From contig OZ244625.1 of assembly GCA_965218555.1 (NCBI GenBank), positions 2,914,001 to 2,978,000 on the forward strand: a stretch of 64,000 nucleotides of DNA. The letters run 5' to 3'. Within the stretch, counting starts at the first letter, position 1; each line of letters starts with the position of its first letter. The notes below the pieces were generated by a model. It was not told the DNA's origin. It did no database searches and saw only the letters and a list, made by a program, of their open reading frames with translations. Of this stretch, positions 16,908-25,007 are shown piece after piece. Origin of the DNA: JAPPLB01 sp965218555. GTDB taxonomy: Bacteria; Acidobacteriota; Terriglobia; Bryobacterales; UBA6623. Made by a program: the position numbers and the translations under genes.

Positions 16908-19196
16908 TTACCAGTTGGTGGTCAGGCTGAGGTAGACGGCGCGGCCGGGCTCGGGGATGCGTTGGCGGGTGAATGGGTTGGGCGAGTTCAGGTGCTCGAA
17001 ATAGTGTTTGTCGCCAAGGTTCTCGAGTCCGAAGTGCAGCATGATCTTTTCGTGCACTTCCGCTCCAAAACGCAGGTCGTGCGTGGTGAAGCCGGGTGAC
17101 GGGGTTTCGAGGCGTCTGGTCGAGACCCGCTGCTGGTCCCAGACATTGCGGACGGAATACTCGCTCCAGAATCGTCCTGACGGTTCGAGAATGCGCACGC
17201 TGGAGTAGAGCTCGAAGGGCGCGATGCCGAGGACGGGCTCGTTGAGTTCGCGGTCGTCGGCAATAACCTTGGCGGCGCGGCTGCGGAACTGGAACCAGCG
17301 AGAACCGCGGTATTCTGCGCCCAACTGATAGCCGCGGAACGTCGCGTGGTCGCCGTTGATGTATCGGAAGACGACGGGAGGGCTGAGCGGCAGGCGTTTC
17401 GGCAGGTCGGGGGCAGGGCGGACCGTGATGTAGTCGTTGATGCGGCGGAGGAAACCGCCGACACTGAACCGGAAGTCGCGGACGGTAACATCGACGTTCA
17501 GGTTGCCCTGCGTGCTGGATTCCGGCTGGATCGTCGGTAGGCCCATGAACTCGGCCGCGACCTGGAAACGGGTGCTCGGGAAGCGGTCGGAGAAGCGCTC
17601 CAACGCGTTCGCGGTGCGCCGCACGTTTCCCACTCCGGCGGAGAGTGAGACGCCGTCGGTGAGGCGGTAGCGGCCGGCGAGGCTGGCGTTGAAATTAATT
17701 TCGTTCTGGTCGATCCCGTGGCCGGCGTTGACGAGAAAGAAGTCCGAAGGGCGTCCCGCGCCGGCCTGCACGAAATCGACCCGTGCGCCGGCGGCAATCT
17801 CACCGCGCTCGAACGCGCCCACGGTCTGCACGTAAACGCCCTGGTCGTTGATCGTGGCGTCGGGCCATACGGCATCGCTGAAGAGCAGCCGGCCGTCGCG
17901 CTGACGGGCGACGAAGCGCTGGGCGTCTTGCTTGAGGTTGTAGAAGTCGAAACCCGTCTGCAGCCGCCACGCCTCGGTGAGGGCGAACTCGACACTTCCG
18001 GAGCCGCCCAGGGTATCGGCTTCTGTGGGGAGCGCGACATCGAGTGCGAAGGGAGGCTTTCGGCCCATCATCGGGCGTGCGGTTGGCTTTTCCCGATTGC
18101 TCATGCGGTGACTTTTCTTGTTGAGGTAGATGTTGCCTTTGATGGCGGTGATGCCGTCAGCCGGGTTGGCGACGTAGTAGTTGCCGGAGAACGATCGCAG
18201 AATGAAGTGCTCGGCGGTGAGCAGGCGGCCGGGATAGTCGACGCCGGTCTGCTCGTCGTAGAAACCGCCAAGGGCGATCTCCTGGTTGTCAGCCGGATTG
18301 AAGCGCAGCTTGCCGCCGAACTGGTGATTACTGAAGTCACCGGGGATGGTGATGTCGTTGATCGGTCCACGGTCGCCGGCCCGGTAGTCATTGCCTTGAT
18401 TGCCCGCGGCGCGCAGGCTGAATCCAAAGCGGTTGTCTCCGGCGAACAGGCGAGCGCGTCCGTAGCGGCCGGATCCGTTGCTGCGATAGCCGCTGCCGGT
18501 TCCGCCCCCGAATTGCCAGCGGTCAAAGCGGGGAACCTGTGGCGAGCTCACTAGAATGGCTCCGAACGCGCCGGCGGCCTTCGTGAGGGCGTAGGGACCG
18601 GTGACAACTTCGACGCTTCTGATGTGGCCCGGCTCGACGTGACTCAGCTCGGAGTCCATGCGGGCAGGGCCGGCGGCGAAGGTACGGGTGCCGTCGACGA
18701 CCATGGCAAGCTGTGTTTCGCGCAGGCCTTCGACGACAGGCTCGATGTTGGTGGCGCCTCGGCGGAGCACGTTTACGCCGGGGGTGGCGCGCAGATTTTC
18801 GATGAGATCGGTGGAGGGGATCGCGGCCAGCTCGGAGACGTCGGTTTCTTGGACGGCGACGGTGGGCTCCGCTTCGGCTTCGACTTCGATCGTGGTGGCC
18901 ACGGTCGCGATAGAGAGGCGGACGACAAGTGTTTCGTCCTCTGAGACGAGAACCAGCTTGGGCTCGAAGCCGTCGGCGGCGACCTCGACGATGCGGCCGG
19001 CTTGATTACCCACGAAAGAGACTTCACCGGCGTCGGAAGTGCGGCGCGTTTCGATTTCACGCCCTACGGCGGTTTGCAGAGCGACTCGCGCGGCCGCGAT
19101 GCGGTCACCGCCAGGATCTTCCACAACTACGGTCACGCTTGCCGCAGCAAGTGTGCAAAACAGTACCTGCAATACGAACCCGACTAAGGGCTTCAT
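16908..19196 (-). CDS. TonB-dependent outer-membrane receptor, possibly for copper
   Basis: 762 residues: a signal peptide, a carboxypeptidase-regulatory-like domain (about 20-100; VVVEDPGGDRIAAARV to LVVRLSIATV), a plug domain (about 115-240; DLIENLRATPGVNVLRRG, VEVVTGPYALTKAAGAFGAI) and a 22-strand-type barrel. It ends SLTTNW, an aromatic C-terminal residue as usual. A Met/His-rich extracellular loop (KKSHRMSNREKP, ARPMMGRKP) and the barrel layout recall the OprC/NosA copper-receptor family. The substrate is inferred, not shown. The Cys-rich protein gene 92 bp upstream is probably in the same operon and supports a metal role. Confidence 0.85.
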   Translation of the reverse strand: MKPLVGFVLQVLFCTLAAASVTVVVEDPGGDRIAAARVALQTAVGREIETRRTSDAGEVSFVGNQAGRIVEVAADGFEPKLVLVSEDETLVVRLSIATVATTIEVEAEAEPTVAVQETDVSELAAIPSTDLIENLRATPGVNVLRRGATNIEPVVEGLRETQLAMVVDGTRTFAAGPARMDSELSHVEPGHIRSVEVVTGPYALTKAAGAFGAILVSSPQVPRFDRWQFGGGTGSGYRSNGSGRYGRARLFAGDNRFGFSLRAAGNQGNDYRAGDRGPINDITIPGDFSNHQFGGKLRFNPADNQEIALGGFYDEQTGVDYPGRLLTAEHFILRSFSGNYYVANPADGITAIKGNIYLNKKSHRMSNREKPTARPMMGRKPPFALDVALPTEADTLGGSGSVEFALTEAWRLQTGFDFYNLKQDAQRFVARQRDGRLLFSDAVWPDATINDQGVYVQTVGAFERGEIAAGARVDFVQAGAGRPSDFFLVNAGHGIDQNEINFNASLAGRYRLTDGVSLSAGVGNVRRTANALERFSDRFPSTRFQVAAEFMGLPTIQPESSTQGNLNVDVTVRDFRFSVGGFLRRINDYITVRPAPDLPKRLPLSPPVVFRYINGDHATFRGYQLGAEYRGSRWFQFRSRAAKVIADDRELNEPVLGIAPFELYSSVRILEPSGRFWSEYSVRNVWDQQRVSTRRLETPSPGFTTHDLRFGAEVHEKIMLHFGLENLGDKHYFEHLNSPNPFTRQRIPEPGRAVYLSLTTNW

Positions 19197-19288
19197 GAAT
19201 GGAAACCTCCCAAAACTGAACTGATTGCGAATAGCCGAAACCAGCTGGCCGTTAGCGGGCCGTCCGGTGACGATGCCGCGGAATCAGG

Positions 19289-19732
19289 TCAGGTTCTGGG
19301 GGGTGGGTGAGGCGGAGCAGCGAACGCCGGGGCCTCTGTTTTGGCGGCGGCGAGCAGGGCTCGTTCGGAAGTCCTTGGGACGGCGAGCTCGTGATGCGGA
19401 AGCGGCGGTGTGGAGGGGTCGGAACTTTGGGCTCGGACCGGGTCGTCAGCACCGCAACTTGTCATGCGGCAACCCGTTTCCGGCTTGGGTGTTGCTGTGC
19501 GCTGTTTGGATTCGCGATGGCAGCTTGGCGCCGCGGGTTTGGTGTGGTGCTCTTTCTCGTCGAGCCGACACATCTCGACGCATTGGCAATCGCGGCCGTG
19601 GCGTTCGCAGCGGTCGTCGTCAGAGGCGGCGGCGCTGAGGAGTCCCGGCCACGGAAGGAGCGCGCTGATCACGATGAGGGCGATCACACGCGTGAGCGTA
19701 CTTTGGAGTCCGGGGCTCATGTCCTTGTGCAC
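19289..19732 (-). CDS. Cys/His-rich secreted protein beside the TonB receptor
   Basis: 147 residues (GTG 19732; an ATG four codons later is equally possible) with a signal peptide (LTRVIALIVISALLPWPGLL). The mature part has many Cys and His residues in CxC, CxxxC and CHR arrangements (CERHGRDCQCVEMCR, EKEHHTK, CHRES, CRMTSCG) and then a Pro/Ala-rich tail. No family is recognised. The Cys spacing suggests metal binding in the periplasm. It precedes the TonB receptor on the same strand, so I infer a joint role in metal, perhaps copper, handling. Confidence 0.65.
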   Translation of the reverse strand: MHKDMSPGLQSTLTRVIALIVISALLPWPGLLSAAASDDDRCERHGRDCQCVEMCRLDEKEHHTKPAAPSCHRESKQRTATPKPETGCRMTSCGADDPVRAQSSDPSTPPLPHHELAVPRTSERALLAAAKTEAPAFAAPPHPPPRT

Positions 19733-19982
19733 AAGTTAGCAGATGGGTGGTGCGAGCGGGGAGGCGAGGTGAAAGCTGCTTGGTGTTCGCGCCTGGCGGG
19801 CGCGGGTAGAAGTCCATGGTACGGTAACGAGCTCCATGTCTTCGGAGTGTCGGTGCAATGGGAGAAGTTTCCCTGATGAGCCAGGCAGAACGTTCCCGTT
19901 CGGCTCTTGGTACTGAAGCCCTTCAGTCTTGTTTTGCCGTCCCGCCCTGCATAGCATGAGGACAGGGAGGCAAAAACCTTGG

Positions 19983-20058
19983 CCTGCCTTCCTCACCACT
20001 TGGCGAGGCGAAGTGCGTGAGAGGGCCGGCAGGACGAGGTGCGAGCCGACCGCGCGGC
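19983..20058 (-). repeat. Repeat B, degenerate partial copy
   Basis: Matches the reverse complement of the right half of repeat B: an end-like CCTGCCTTCCTCACCAC, then GGCGAGGCGAAGTGCGTGAG and GGCAGGACGAGG. The other half and its terminal repeat are missing, so this is an old, inactive copy in the opposite orientation. Confidence 0.6.
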
Positions 20059-20282
20059 AACACGGCCTGTAAGGTTTTTTGTGAATCACGAGACACGAAA
20101 CACGGACTTTATGTCTTTCACGAGACACGAAACACGGACTGTACGGCCGTTCGGTTCGCCGTGCGTACGCAAGGGTCGCACAACCAGAAACCGCCGCCCG
20201 GACCGCCGTACCCGCTGCCAAGTCACTGCTTGCCTGCCCGGAATTGCCCGCTATTGCCCGTTATTGCCCGGCTTTGCTGGGC

Positions 20283-20613
20283 TAAAAAATATTGCCCCGG
20301 AGCCAGTGTCAGCGCACCGTCCGCCGTTCTCGGTCGGCCTCACGACGAGCGCCGTTAGCTGGGAAATCCTGCAAAACTGCGCAGAATCCCGTTTCTCCCG
20401 GAAAAATGCGCGAAGCGCAGCGTTCGCCGCAGCTCCCGTCGCCCTCCGGGCTCGACCCGCTGCGGTGGACGCGAATGGACACGAATGGACACGAATGGAC
20501 ACACAGCTCCCGCCTCCACAGCAAAAACGCCCCTCATTCGTGTTGATTCGTGTCTATTCGTGGTGAATGAACCATTCTGGGAAAGGGGACCGTTCTGGAT
20601 TGCGTTGACATCC
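20283..20613. repeat. Dispersed repeat D, copy 2, with inner tandem array
   Basis: Longer version of the repeat at 13-183. It has an extra 75-bp block (about 20360-20434) and an array of three GAATGGACAC units. These units encode, in one frame, the HEWTRMDT-type peptides often predicted in genomes carrying such arrays. It ends 48 bp before the ABC-F gene, so its right end may include that gene's promoter region. Confidence 0.65.
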
Positions 20614-20660
20614 ATGTCTGCGGAGATGGAGTTCAACAGCTTCGACGATAAACTAGAGGC

Positions 20661-22619
20661 ATGATTCAGATTTCCGGCGGGGCGATGCGCTACGGCGGGC
20701 AGGCTCTGTTCGAGGGGCTGAATTGGCTCGTCGGACCGGAAGACCGCATGGGCATCGTCGGGGAGAACGGCAGCGGCAAGACGACGCTGCTGAAAATTCT
20801 GGCCGGGATCGAGCACCTCGATGCAGGCGGGATCACGCAGCAGAAAGGCTTGCAGATCGGCTATCTCCCGCAAGACGGGCTGAGACTGGCCGGGAGAACG
20901 CTGTTCGACGAGTGCCTGAGCGTATTCGACGAGGCCATTGCGCTTGAGAAAGAGCAGGAAGAACTGGCCCACAAGATGAGTGAACTGGACCCGGACAGCG
21001 CCGAGTATGGGGCCGTGACGGACCGGTTCCAGTGGGTGATCGACCGCTATCAGGCGCTCGACGGCTACACGAAGGAAGCGCAGGTAGGGACCGTCCTCGA
21101 CGGGTTGGCGTTTCCCAAGCATGACTGGGAGCGGCCGATCGAGGAGTTTTCCGGCGGTTGGCAGATGCGCATCGCGCTGGCCAAGCTGCTGCTCGAGAAA
21201 CCGAACCTGCTGCTGCTCGACGAGCCGACGAACCATCTTGATCTCGAAGCGCGGAACTGGCTGGAAGAGTACCTGGGGAATTACCCTTACGCGTTTCTGG
21301 TGGTCTCGCACGACCGTTATTTTCTCGATGTGACGGTCAGGAAGATCATCGAGGTGTGGAACAAGAAGGTCAACTTCTATACGGGCAACTACTCGAAGTA
21401 TCAGACGCTGAAGCGCGAGCGGCTCGAGCAGATCAAGGCGGTGTACAAGAATCAGCAGGACCGGATTCACCACCTCGAAACGTTTATCAACCGCTTCCGC
21501 TACCAGGCGACGAAGGCGGCGCAGGTGCAGAGCCGGGTCAAGGAGCTGGAAAAGATCGAGCGCATCGAGATCCCTCAGGCAACGCAGACGATTCACTTCA
21601 AGTTTCCGCAGCCGGCGGGCAGCGGCCGCGTGGTGGCGCAGTTTCGCAACGTGGCGAAGAGCTACGGTTCGCTGGTAGTGCTGAAGGACGTGAACTTCAC
21701 GATCGAGCGCGGCGACCGGATCGCATTGGTGGGAGAAAACGGTGCGGGGAAGTCGACCTTGATTCGGATGCTCGCGGGCGAGGAGCCGCTGACGGCGGGC
21801 ACGCAAACGATCGGTCACAAGGTCGAGATCGATTACTTTGCGCAGGATCAGTACAAGGTGCTCGACCCGGAGGCGCGTATTCTCGACGATTTGACGCGGC
21901 TCGTTCCGCGATCGAGTGACAGCGAGTTACGGGGTCTGCTGGGCTGCTTCCTGTTTTCAGGAGATGACGTCTATAAGCCGATCGGTGTGCTGTCGGGCGG
22001 CGAGCGGAATCGCTATGCGCTGGCGCGAGTGCTGGTCAAACCGAGCAACTTTCTGCTGCTTGACGAGCCGACGAACCATCTCGACATGCGCGCCAAGGAC
22101 GTTCTGCTGAAAGCTCTGCTTGACTTTACCGGGACGGCGGCGTTTGTTTCCCACGACCGGTACTTCATCGATAAGCTGGCGACAAAAGTGTTCGCGATCG
22201 GGGGCGGCGAAGTAGTGGCCTATCTGGGCAACTACGAGGACTACCTGTGGCAGGCCGGGCGGGCGGCGGAGCCAGGCGAACGGGCGCCTGAAGAAGCCGT
22301 CAGCGAGTCGCTCAAGGCCGCGCTAAAGTTCACCGAGGATGAGCAGGCCCGCCGGAACGGCGCCGCGCCCGCACGGCAACAGCGGCGGATGAACCCGATC
22401 CGGGCGGAAAAGCTTCGGACGCGCGTCGACGACCTGGAAAACGAGATCAGCCGTATCGAGAACGAGATCGATGAGCTGCAGGAAAGCCTCGTGGCGAACT
22501 CGAAGAACCACGAGCAATCGGCAGGAATCGTGACGCGGATGGAAGACCTGCGGGCGACGGCAGAGGACCGTGAGCAGGAGTGGGCGCAGCTCACGGAAAA
22601 GTTGGAAGCGGAAGCGTGA
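20661..22619 (+). CDS. ABC-F family ATPase (ribosome-associated type)
   Basis: 652 residues with two ABC ATPase domains on one chain and no membrane segments, as in Uup/EttA-type ABC-F proteins. Domain 1: Walker A GENGSGKTT (about residue 34), signature FSGGWQMR, Walker B LLLLDEPTNHLDL. An interdomain linker rich in Arg/Lys follows (P-site tRNA interaction motif region, about 240-310). Domain 2: GENGAGKST, signature LSGGERNR, LLLDEPTNHLDM. The C-terminal part (about 550-652) is a charged coiled coil. Such proteins act on stalled ribosomes. The last 33 codons and 30 bp downstream are duplicated at 36361-36490. The ATG has a weak upstream purine run. Confidence 0.9.
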   Translation: MIQISGGAMRYGGQALFEGLNWLVGPEDRMGIVGENGSGKTTLLKILAGIEHLDAGGITQQKGLQIGYLPQDGLRLAGRTLFDECLSVFDEAIALEKEQEELAHKMSELDPDSAEYGAVTDRFQWVIDRYQALDGYTKEAQVGTVLDGLAFPKHDWERPIEEFSGGWQMRIALAKLLLEKPNLLLLDEPTNHLDLEARNWLEEYLGNYPYAFLVVSHDRYFLDVTVRKIIEVWNKKVNFYTGNYSKYQTLKRERLEQIKAVYKNQQDRIHHLETFINRFRYQATKAAQVQSRVKELEKIERIEIPQATQTIHFKFPQPAGSGRVVAQFRNVAKSYGSLVVLKDVNFTIERGDRIALVGENGAGKSTLIRMLAGEEPLTAGTQTIGHKVEIDYFAQDQYKVLDPEARILDDLTRLVPRSSDSELRGLLGCFLFSGDDVYKPIGVLSGGERNRYALARVLVKPSNFLLLDEPTNHLDMRAKDVLLKALLDFTGTAAFVSHDRYFIDKLATKVFAIGGGEVVAYLGNYEDYLWQAGRAAEPGERAPEEAVSESLKAALKFTEDEQARRNGAAPARQQRRMNPIRAEKLRTRVDDLENEISRIENEIDELQESLVANSKNHEQSAGIVTRMEDLRATAEDREQEWAQLTEKLEAEA

Positions 22620-22649
22620 CAAAGACCCTCTGCCTCCGGCGGAAGTGTG
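22520..22649. repeat. Direct repeat, left copy (ABC-F 3' end)
   Basis: 130 bp covering the last 33 codons of the ABC-F gene and 30 bp after its stop. It matches 36361-36490 in the same orientation with 12 differences (about 91% identity). The seven codon differences comprise five synonymous and two replacing changes. I propose it as one border (att-like) of the accessory island. Confidence 0.75.
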
Positions 22650-22974
22650 CTAGCTATTGAATCGCCAGCTTGCGCATGACCGCGCAGTTCATCATGTGCA
22701 TGAACGAGATGCCAGGCTTGTCTTGGTAACGCAGCCTTAGCTTGCAGGCGGCGAGAAAACGCTTTCAGGTGCTCGCGTGCGGAAACCGAAGATACGATCC
22801 TGCCGGGACTTCTATCCAGGGCCGTTTCAGTTCGTCGGGCGGACGCCTCAGAAACGACATCAGGAGTCCTCCTGCCCGGCAAGGCGGTGGTAACATCGCG
22901 GTTTGCGGGGCTGACGTCCCAAGCGCCCGCCCCGTGGTCCCCCTGAACGCCTTTCAGCCAGAGGAGGAAATCGA
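22650..22974. other. Intergenic, no gene seen
   Basis: About 325 bp at the left edge of the island. No integrase, tRNA or convincing ORF is present. It ends with GAGGAGG, the ribosome-binding site of the next gene. Confidence 0.5.
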
Positions 22975-23505
22975 GTGGGAGTCATCGACCGAATCGACGG
23001 GGTTTTGACCCTGGCCAAAGCCACGACGGATTTCGCCAGGTCTGGCGGAGACTCCGTGGCTGTCATCGTCGACCTCGCCGAGCAATTGCAATCGATCCGA
23101 GAGGAGCTGCTCTTGGTGCGCCAGGAAGCGTTGGCGCTGCAGGAAGAAAAGTTGGAGATGGAGAAGCGGCTCGCCGATTTGGTCAGCTTTGACAATACCC
23201 GCGATCAGTACGTCTTGACGACGCTTGCGCCGGGCACGGTTGTGTACGTACTGCGCGGACCCGGGGAGGGGGAAGAAGCGGTTGAGCGCCCAGTGCAGCA
23301 GCCGCATGGTCGGCCTGGTCAGCCCCCGATATACTATTGCGCTCACTGCTTCGAGCAGCGCCGTTATTCGTATCTGCAACTGGAGAAGCCTGATTTTCAT
23401 CGCGACACGTATTCGTGCCATGTCTGCGGGGCGAAGGTCCTGGTTCCCCATGACCGGCCCGCCCAGGCCTACACCTTCCCCGTCAAGCGACGTCAGCCCT
23501 GGTAG
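22975..23505 (+). CDS. Coiled-coil zinc-ribbon protein of unknown function
   Basis: 176 residues from GTG 22975, chosen for the strong GAGGAGG upstream. Residues about 30-70 form a heptad-rich coiled coil (VDLAEQLQSIREELLLVRQE, ALALQEEKLEMEKRL). A beta-rich middle follows, then a C-terminal zinc ribbon with CAHC (about 119-122) and CHVC (about 145-148). No enzymatic motif is seen. Proteins of this layout are frequent on mobile elements, but I cannot name a family. It is the first gene of the island. Confidence 0.7.
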   Translation: MGVIDRIDGVLTLAKATTDFARSGGDSVAVIVDLAEQLQSIREELLLVRQEALALQEEKLEMEKRLADLVSFDNTRDQYVLTTLAPGTVVYVLRGPGEGEEAVERPVQQPHGRPGQPPIYYCAHCFEQRRYSYLQLEKPDFHRDTYSCHVCGAKVLVPHDRPAQAYTFPVKRRQPW

Positions 23506-23732
23506 CTCGCTCAATTCAGGCCGCCCTTCCCATTACGCGCCTCCTGTGCGCGGTCGGCCGTTGCGGGTCGCCCGGGGTCAGAGCTGCCCCGCGACCATCG
23601 TCCGGTGACCGCGCAGGCAGACCACCCGCGACCAGGTCAGCGAGCGACGCGAGCCGGGTATCGTGCGCAGGATCACGCCGGCCACCTGCGTCGGCAGGCC
23701 GCAGACCGGATAGGGTATGAGTTAACGGGGCA

Positions 23733-23954
23733 TCACGCGGCTTCCTCGAGGCCGCGCAGCCTCGCCGCGGAGCGCATCGCCTTCAACGACACTGCCTCGG
23801 TAATCAGGGCCGCAACGAAGGCCGGCCGCTCCGCCGGCTCCAGATTCAGGTAATATGCCAGCAGGCGTTCGACGGCCTCGCCCGGAGTCTCCGGGCCGCG
23901 CTCCGGCGTCAGCGTCTTGCCGATTTCCTTGATGTGACGACTGAGGTTTGACAT
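23733..23954 (-). CDS. Small helical protein, 73 aa
   Basis: A 73-residue, mostly helical protein (NLSRHIKEIGKTLTPERG, then EAVERLLAYYLNL, PAERPAFVAALITEAVSL). No family is recognised. It is divergent from the DUF4145-like gene, and the two start codons share the palindrome CATG (23952-23955), so each gene's leader and promoter lie inside the other gene. The amphipathic helices could mediate partner binding, perhaps as a regulator or antitoxin, but this is only inferred. Confidence 0.6.
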   Translation of the reverse strand: MSNLSRHIKEIGKTLTPERGPETPGEAVERLLAYYLNLEPAERPAFVAALITEAVSLKAMRSAARLRGLEEAA

Positions 23955-24639
23955 GCCTGAATTGGTCCTAGACTGCCCCCACTGTCATGCGGACAAGATG
24001 GGCTTCACCTTCGCTGGCGTGCGTACCCCTACAACCGGAAGGCGGATGGCTCCGGGCATGATCTTCCGGATATGGAACACCCTCTTCGTATGTCGGAACT
24101 GCGAGACCGGCGTTGTTGTCCGGCTGGAGACAGAGCGCGAACAGAGCGCCAACGACTTGATTAATTGGGAAGGCCATCCCCGGAAGTGTGGCTTCAAGGT
24201 CGTGGAGGTACATCCGAAGCCTCAGAGGATCACCGCACCCGAACACGTTCCCGATGCGATGGCGCGGGACTACAAGGAGGCGATGGACAGCCTACGGCGC
24301 GGAAAGTGGACGAGTGCGGGCATTATGTTCCGCAGGGTCCTGGAGCGGTCCACCTTGGAACTGGAGCCTGATGGGGAGGACTTCAGCAAGAAGACGCTTC
24401 GTGAGCGCATTGACGCTCTTGCCGAGCAGTACGCAATCACTCCGGCGATGAAAGAGTGGGCGCACATCATCCGCCTCGAAGGCAACGAGGCGGCGCACGG
24501 TGCAACTTTCGATGAACCAAGCACCAAGCAACTGCAGGAATTCACCGAACTCTTTCTGATCTACGCCTTCACCCTGCCGGCCCGAGTCGCTGAGGCTCGA
24601 CAAGGGGCCGAAGGCAACGAACCGTCCGACAGTTCGTAG
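23953..24639 (+). CDS. Zinc-ribbon plus DUF4145-like protein
   Basis: 228 residues. The N-terminal zinc ribbon uses CPHC (about 8-11) and CRNC (about 49-52). The C-terminal part is a DUF4145-type helical domain: DYKEAMDSLRRGKWTSAGIM, FRRVLERSTLEL, LRERIDALAEQYAITPAMKE, and the signature RLEGNEAAHG. DUF4145 proteins occur on mobile elements and beside restriction genes and are related to HEPN folds; the Arg and His of RLEGNEAAH lie where HEPN nucleases keep their catalytic pair, but the spacing is longer. GAGG lies upstream of the ATG. Function unknown. Confidence 0.75.
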   Translation: MPELVLDCPHCHADKMGFTFAGVRTPTTGRRMAPGMIFRIWNTLFVCRNCETGVVVRLETEREQSANDLINWEGHPRKCGFKVVEVHPKPQRITAPEHVPDAMARDYKEAMDSLRRGKWTSAGIMFRRVLERSTLELEPDGEDFSKKTLRERIDALAEQYAITPAMKEWAHIIRLEGNEAAHGATFDEPSTKQLQEFTELFLIYAFTLPARVAEARQGAEGNEPSDSS

Positions 24640-24647
24640 CCGCATCA

Positions 24648-24845
24648 TCAGGCGGCTTCCTGGGGGTGGTCGCGGTCGGGGGACGGGAGCGGCCGCGGGA
24701 TGTCCGCCGGCCAGGCCAGACCGGGGGGCCAGTGGTCGGAGAGGTACTGAAGGACCTGCTCGGTTCGGCGAATCGTGACGCGCCCGACCGCGAGCCGCTC
24801 AAAGAAGTGCCCATGGCCTGCCGCACAGGCGCCGAGAGTCTTCAT
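24648..24845 (-). CDS. Small phage-type regulator-like protein, divergent from the repressor
   Basis: At least 65 residues from ATG 24845. The frame stays open and protein-like upstream (DNVFRVARTYAEKRGIT), with no ATG, GTG or TTG until the operator, so the true protein may begin at a rare start near 24905. The core (KTLGACAAGHGHFFERLAVG, then YLSDHWPPGLAWPADIPRP) resembles short phage-associated proteins encoded opposite CI-like repressors. A perfect -35 TTGACA, a 17-bp spacer and GAAAAT lie just upstream (24941 to 24913), with the operator over the -10. A Cro-like role is inferred from position. Confidence 0.55.
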   Translation of the reverse strand: MKTLGACAAGHGHFFERLAVGRVTIRRTEQVLQYLSDHWPPGLAWPADIPRPLPSPDRDHPQEAA

Positions 24846-24902
24846 CGTGATACCGCGCTTCTCGGCGTAGGTCCGCGCGACGCGAAAGACGTTATCGGAA
24901 TA

Positions 24903-24941
24903 TATACCGAATATTTTCGGTATAGATTACTATTTTGTCAA
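24903..24941. promoter_or_regulatory. Repressor operator and leftward promoter
   Basis: Perfect 9-bp inverted repeat TATACCGAA-TATT-TTCGGTATA at 24903-24924. On the minus strand TTGACA (24936-24941) and GAAAAT (24913-24918) are 17 bp apart, forming a good sigma-70 promoter whose -10 lies in the palindrome. It sits between the CI-like gene and the small divergent gene and is the likely repressor target. Confidence 0.65.
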
Positions 24942-25007
24942 GATAGGCCGGAAATTTTCCCGAAGAGGGCCAAAGAGGGTTCCGAGTTCGGTAGAATTAC
25001 CTAATAC

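Larger units (their letters stand above)
19733..20660. other. Repeat-rich intergenic region, no gene
   Basis: About 930 bp without a convincing gene. It holds a degenerate inverted copy of repeat B (19983-20058), a 10-bp-period array TTGCCCGNTA (about 20237-20275), the direct repeat CACGAGACACGAAACACGGACT (two copies, about 20087-20140), repeat D copy 2 (20283-20613), and inside D an array of GAATGGACAC units (about 20472-20503) that can pair with ATTCGTGT units at about 20537-20565. Long frames read here on either strand are shadows of these repeats. Confidence 0.7.

Noticed and set aside
17718..18554. Plus-strand frame opposite the TonB receptor
   Set aside because: Complementary-strand shadow with low-complexity Val/Ala/Gly content.
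20087..20140. Two copies of CACGAGACACGAAACACGGACT as a CRISPR array
   Set aside because: Only two units about 7 bp apart, no spacers of proper length and no cas genes.
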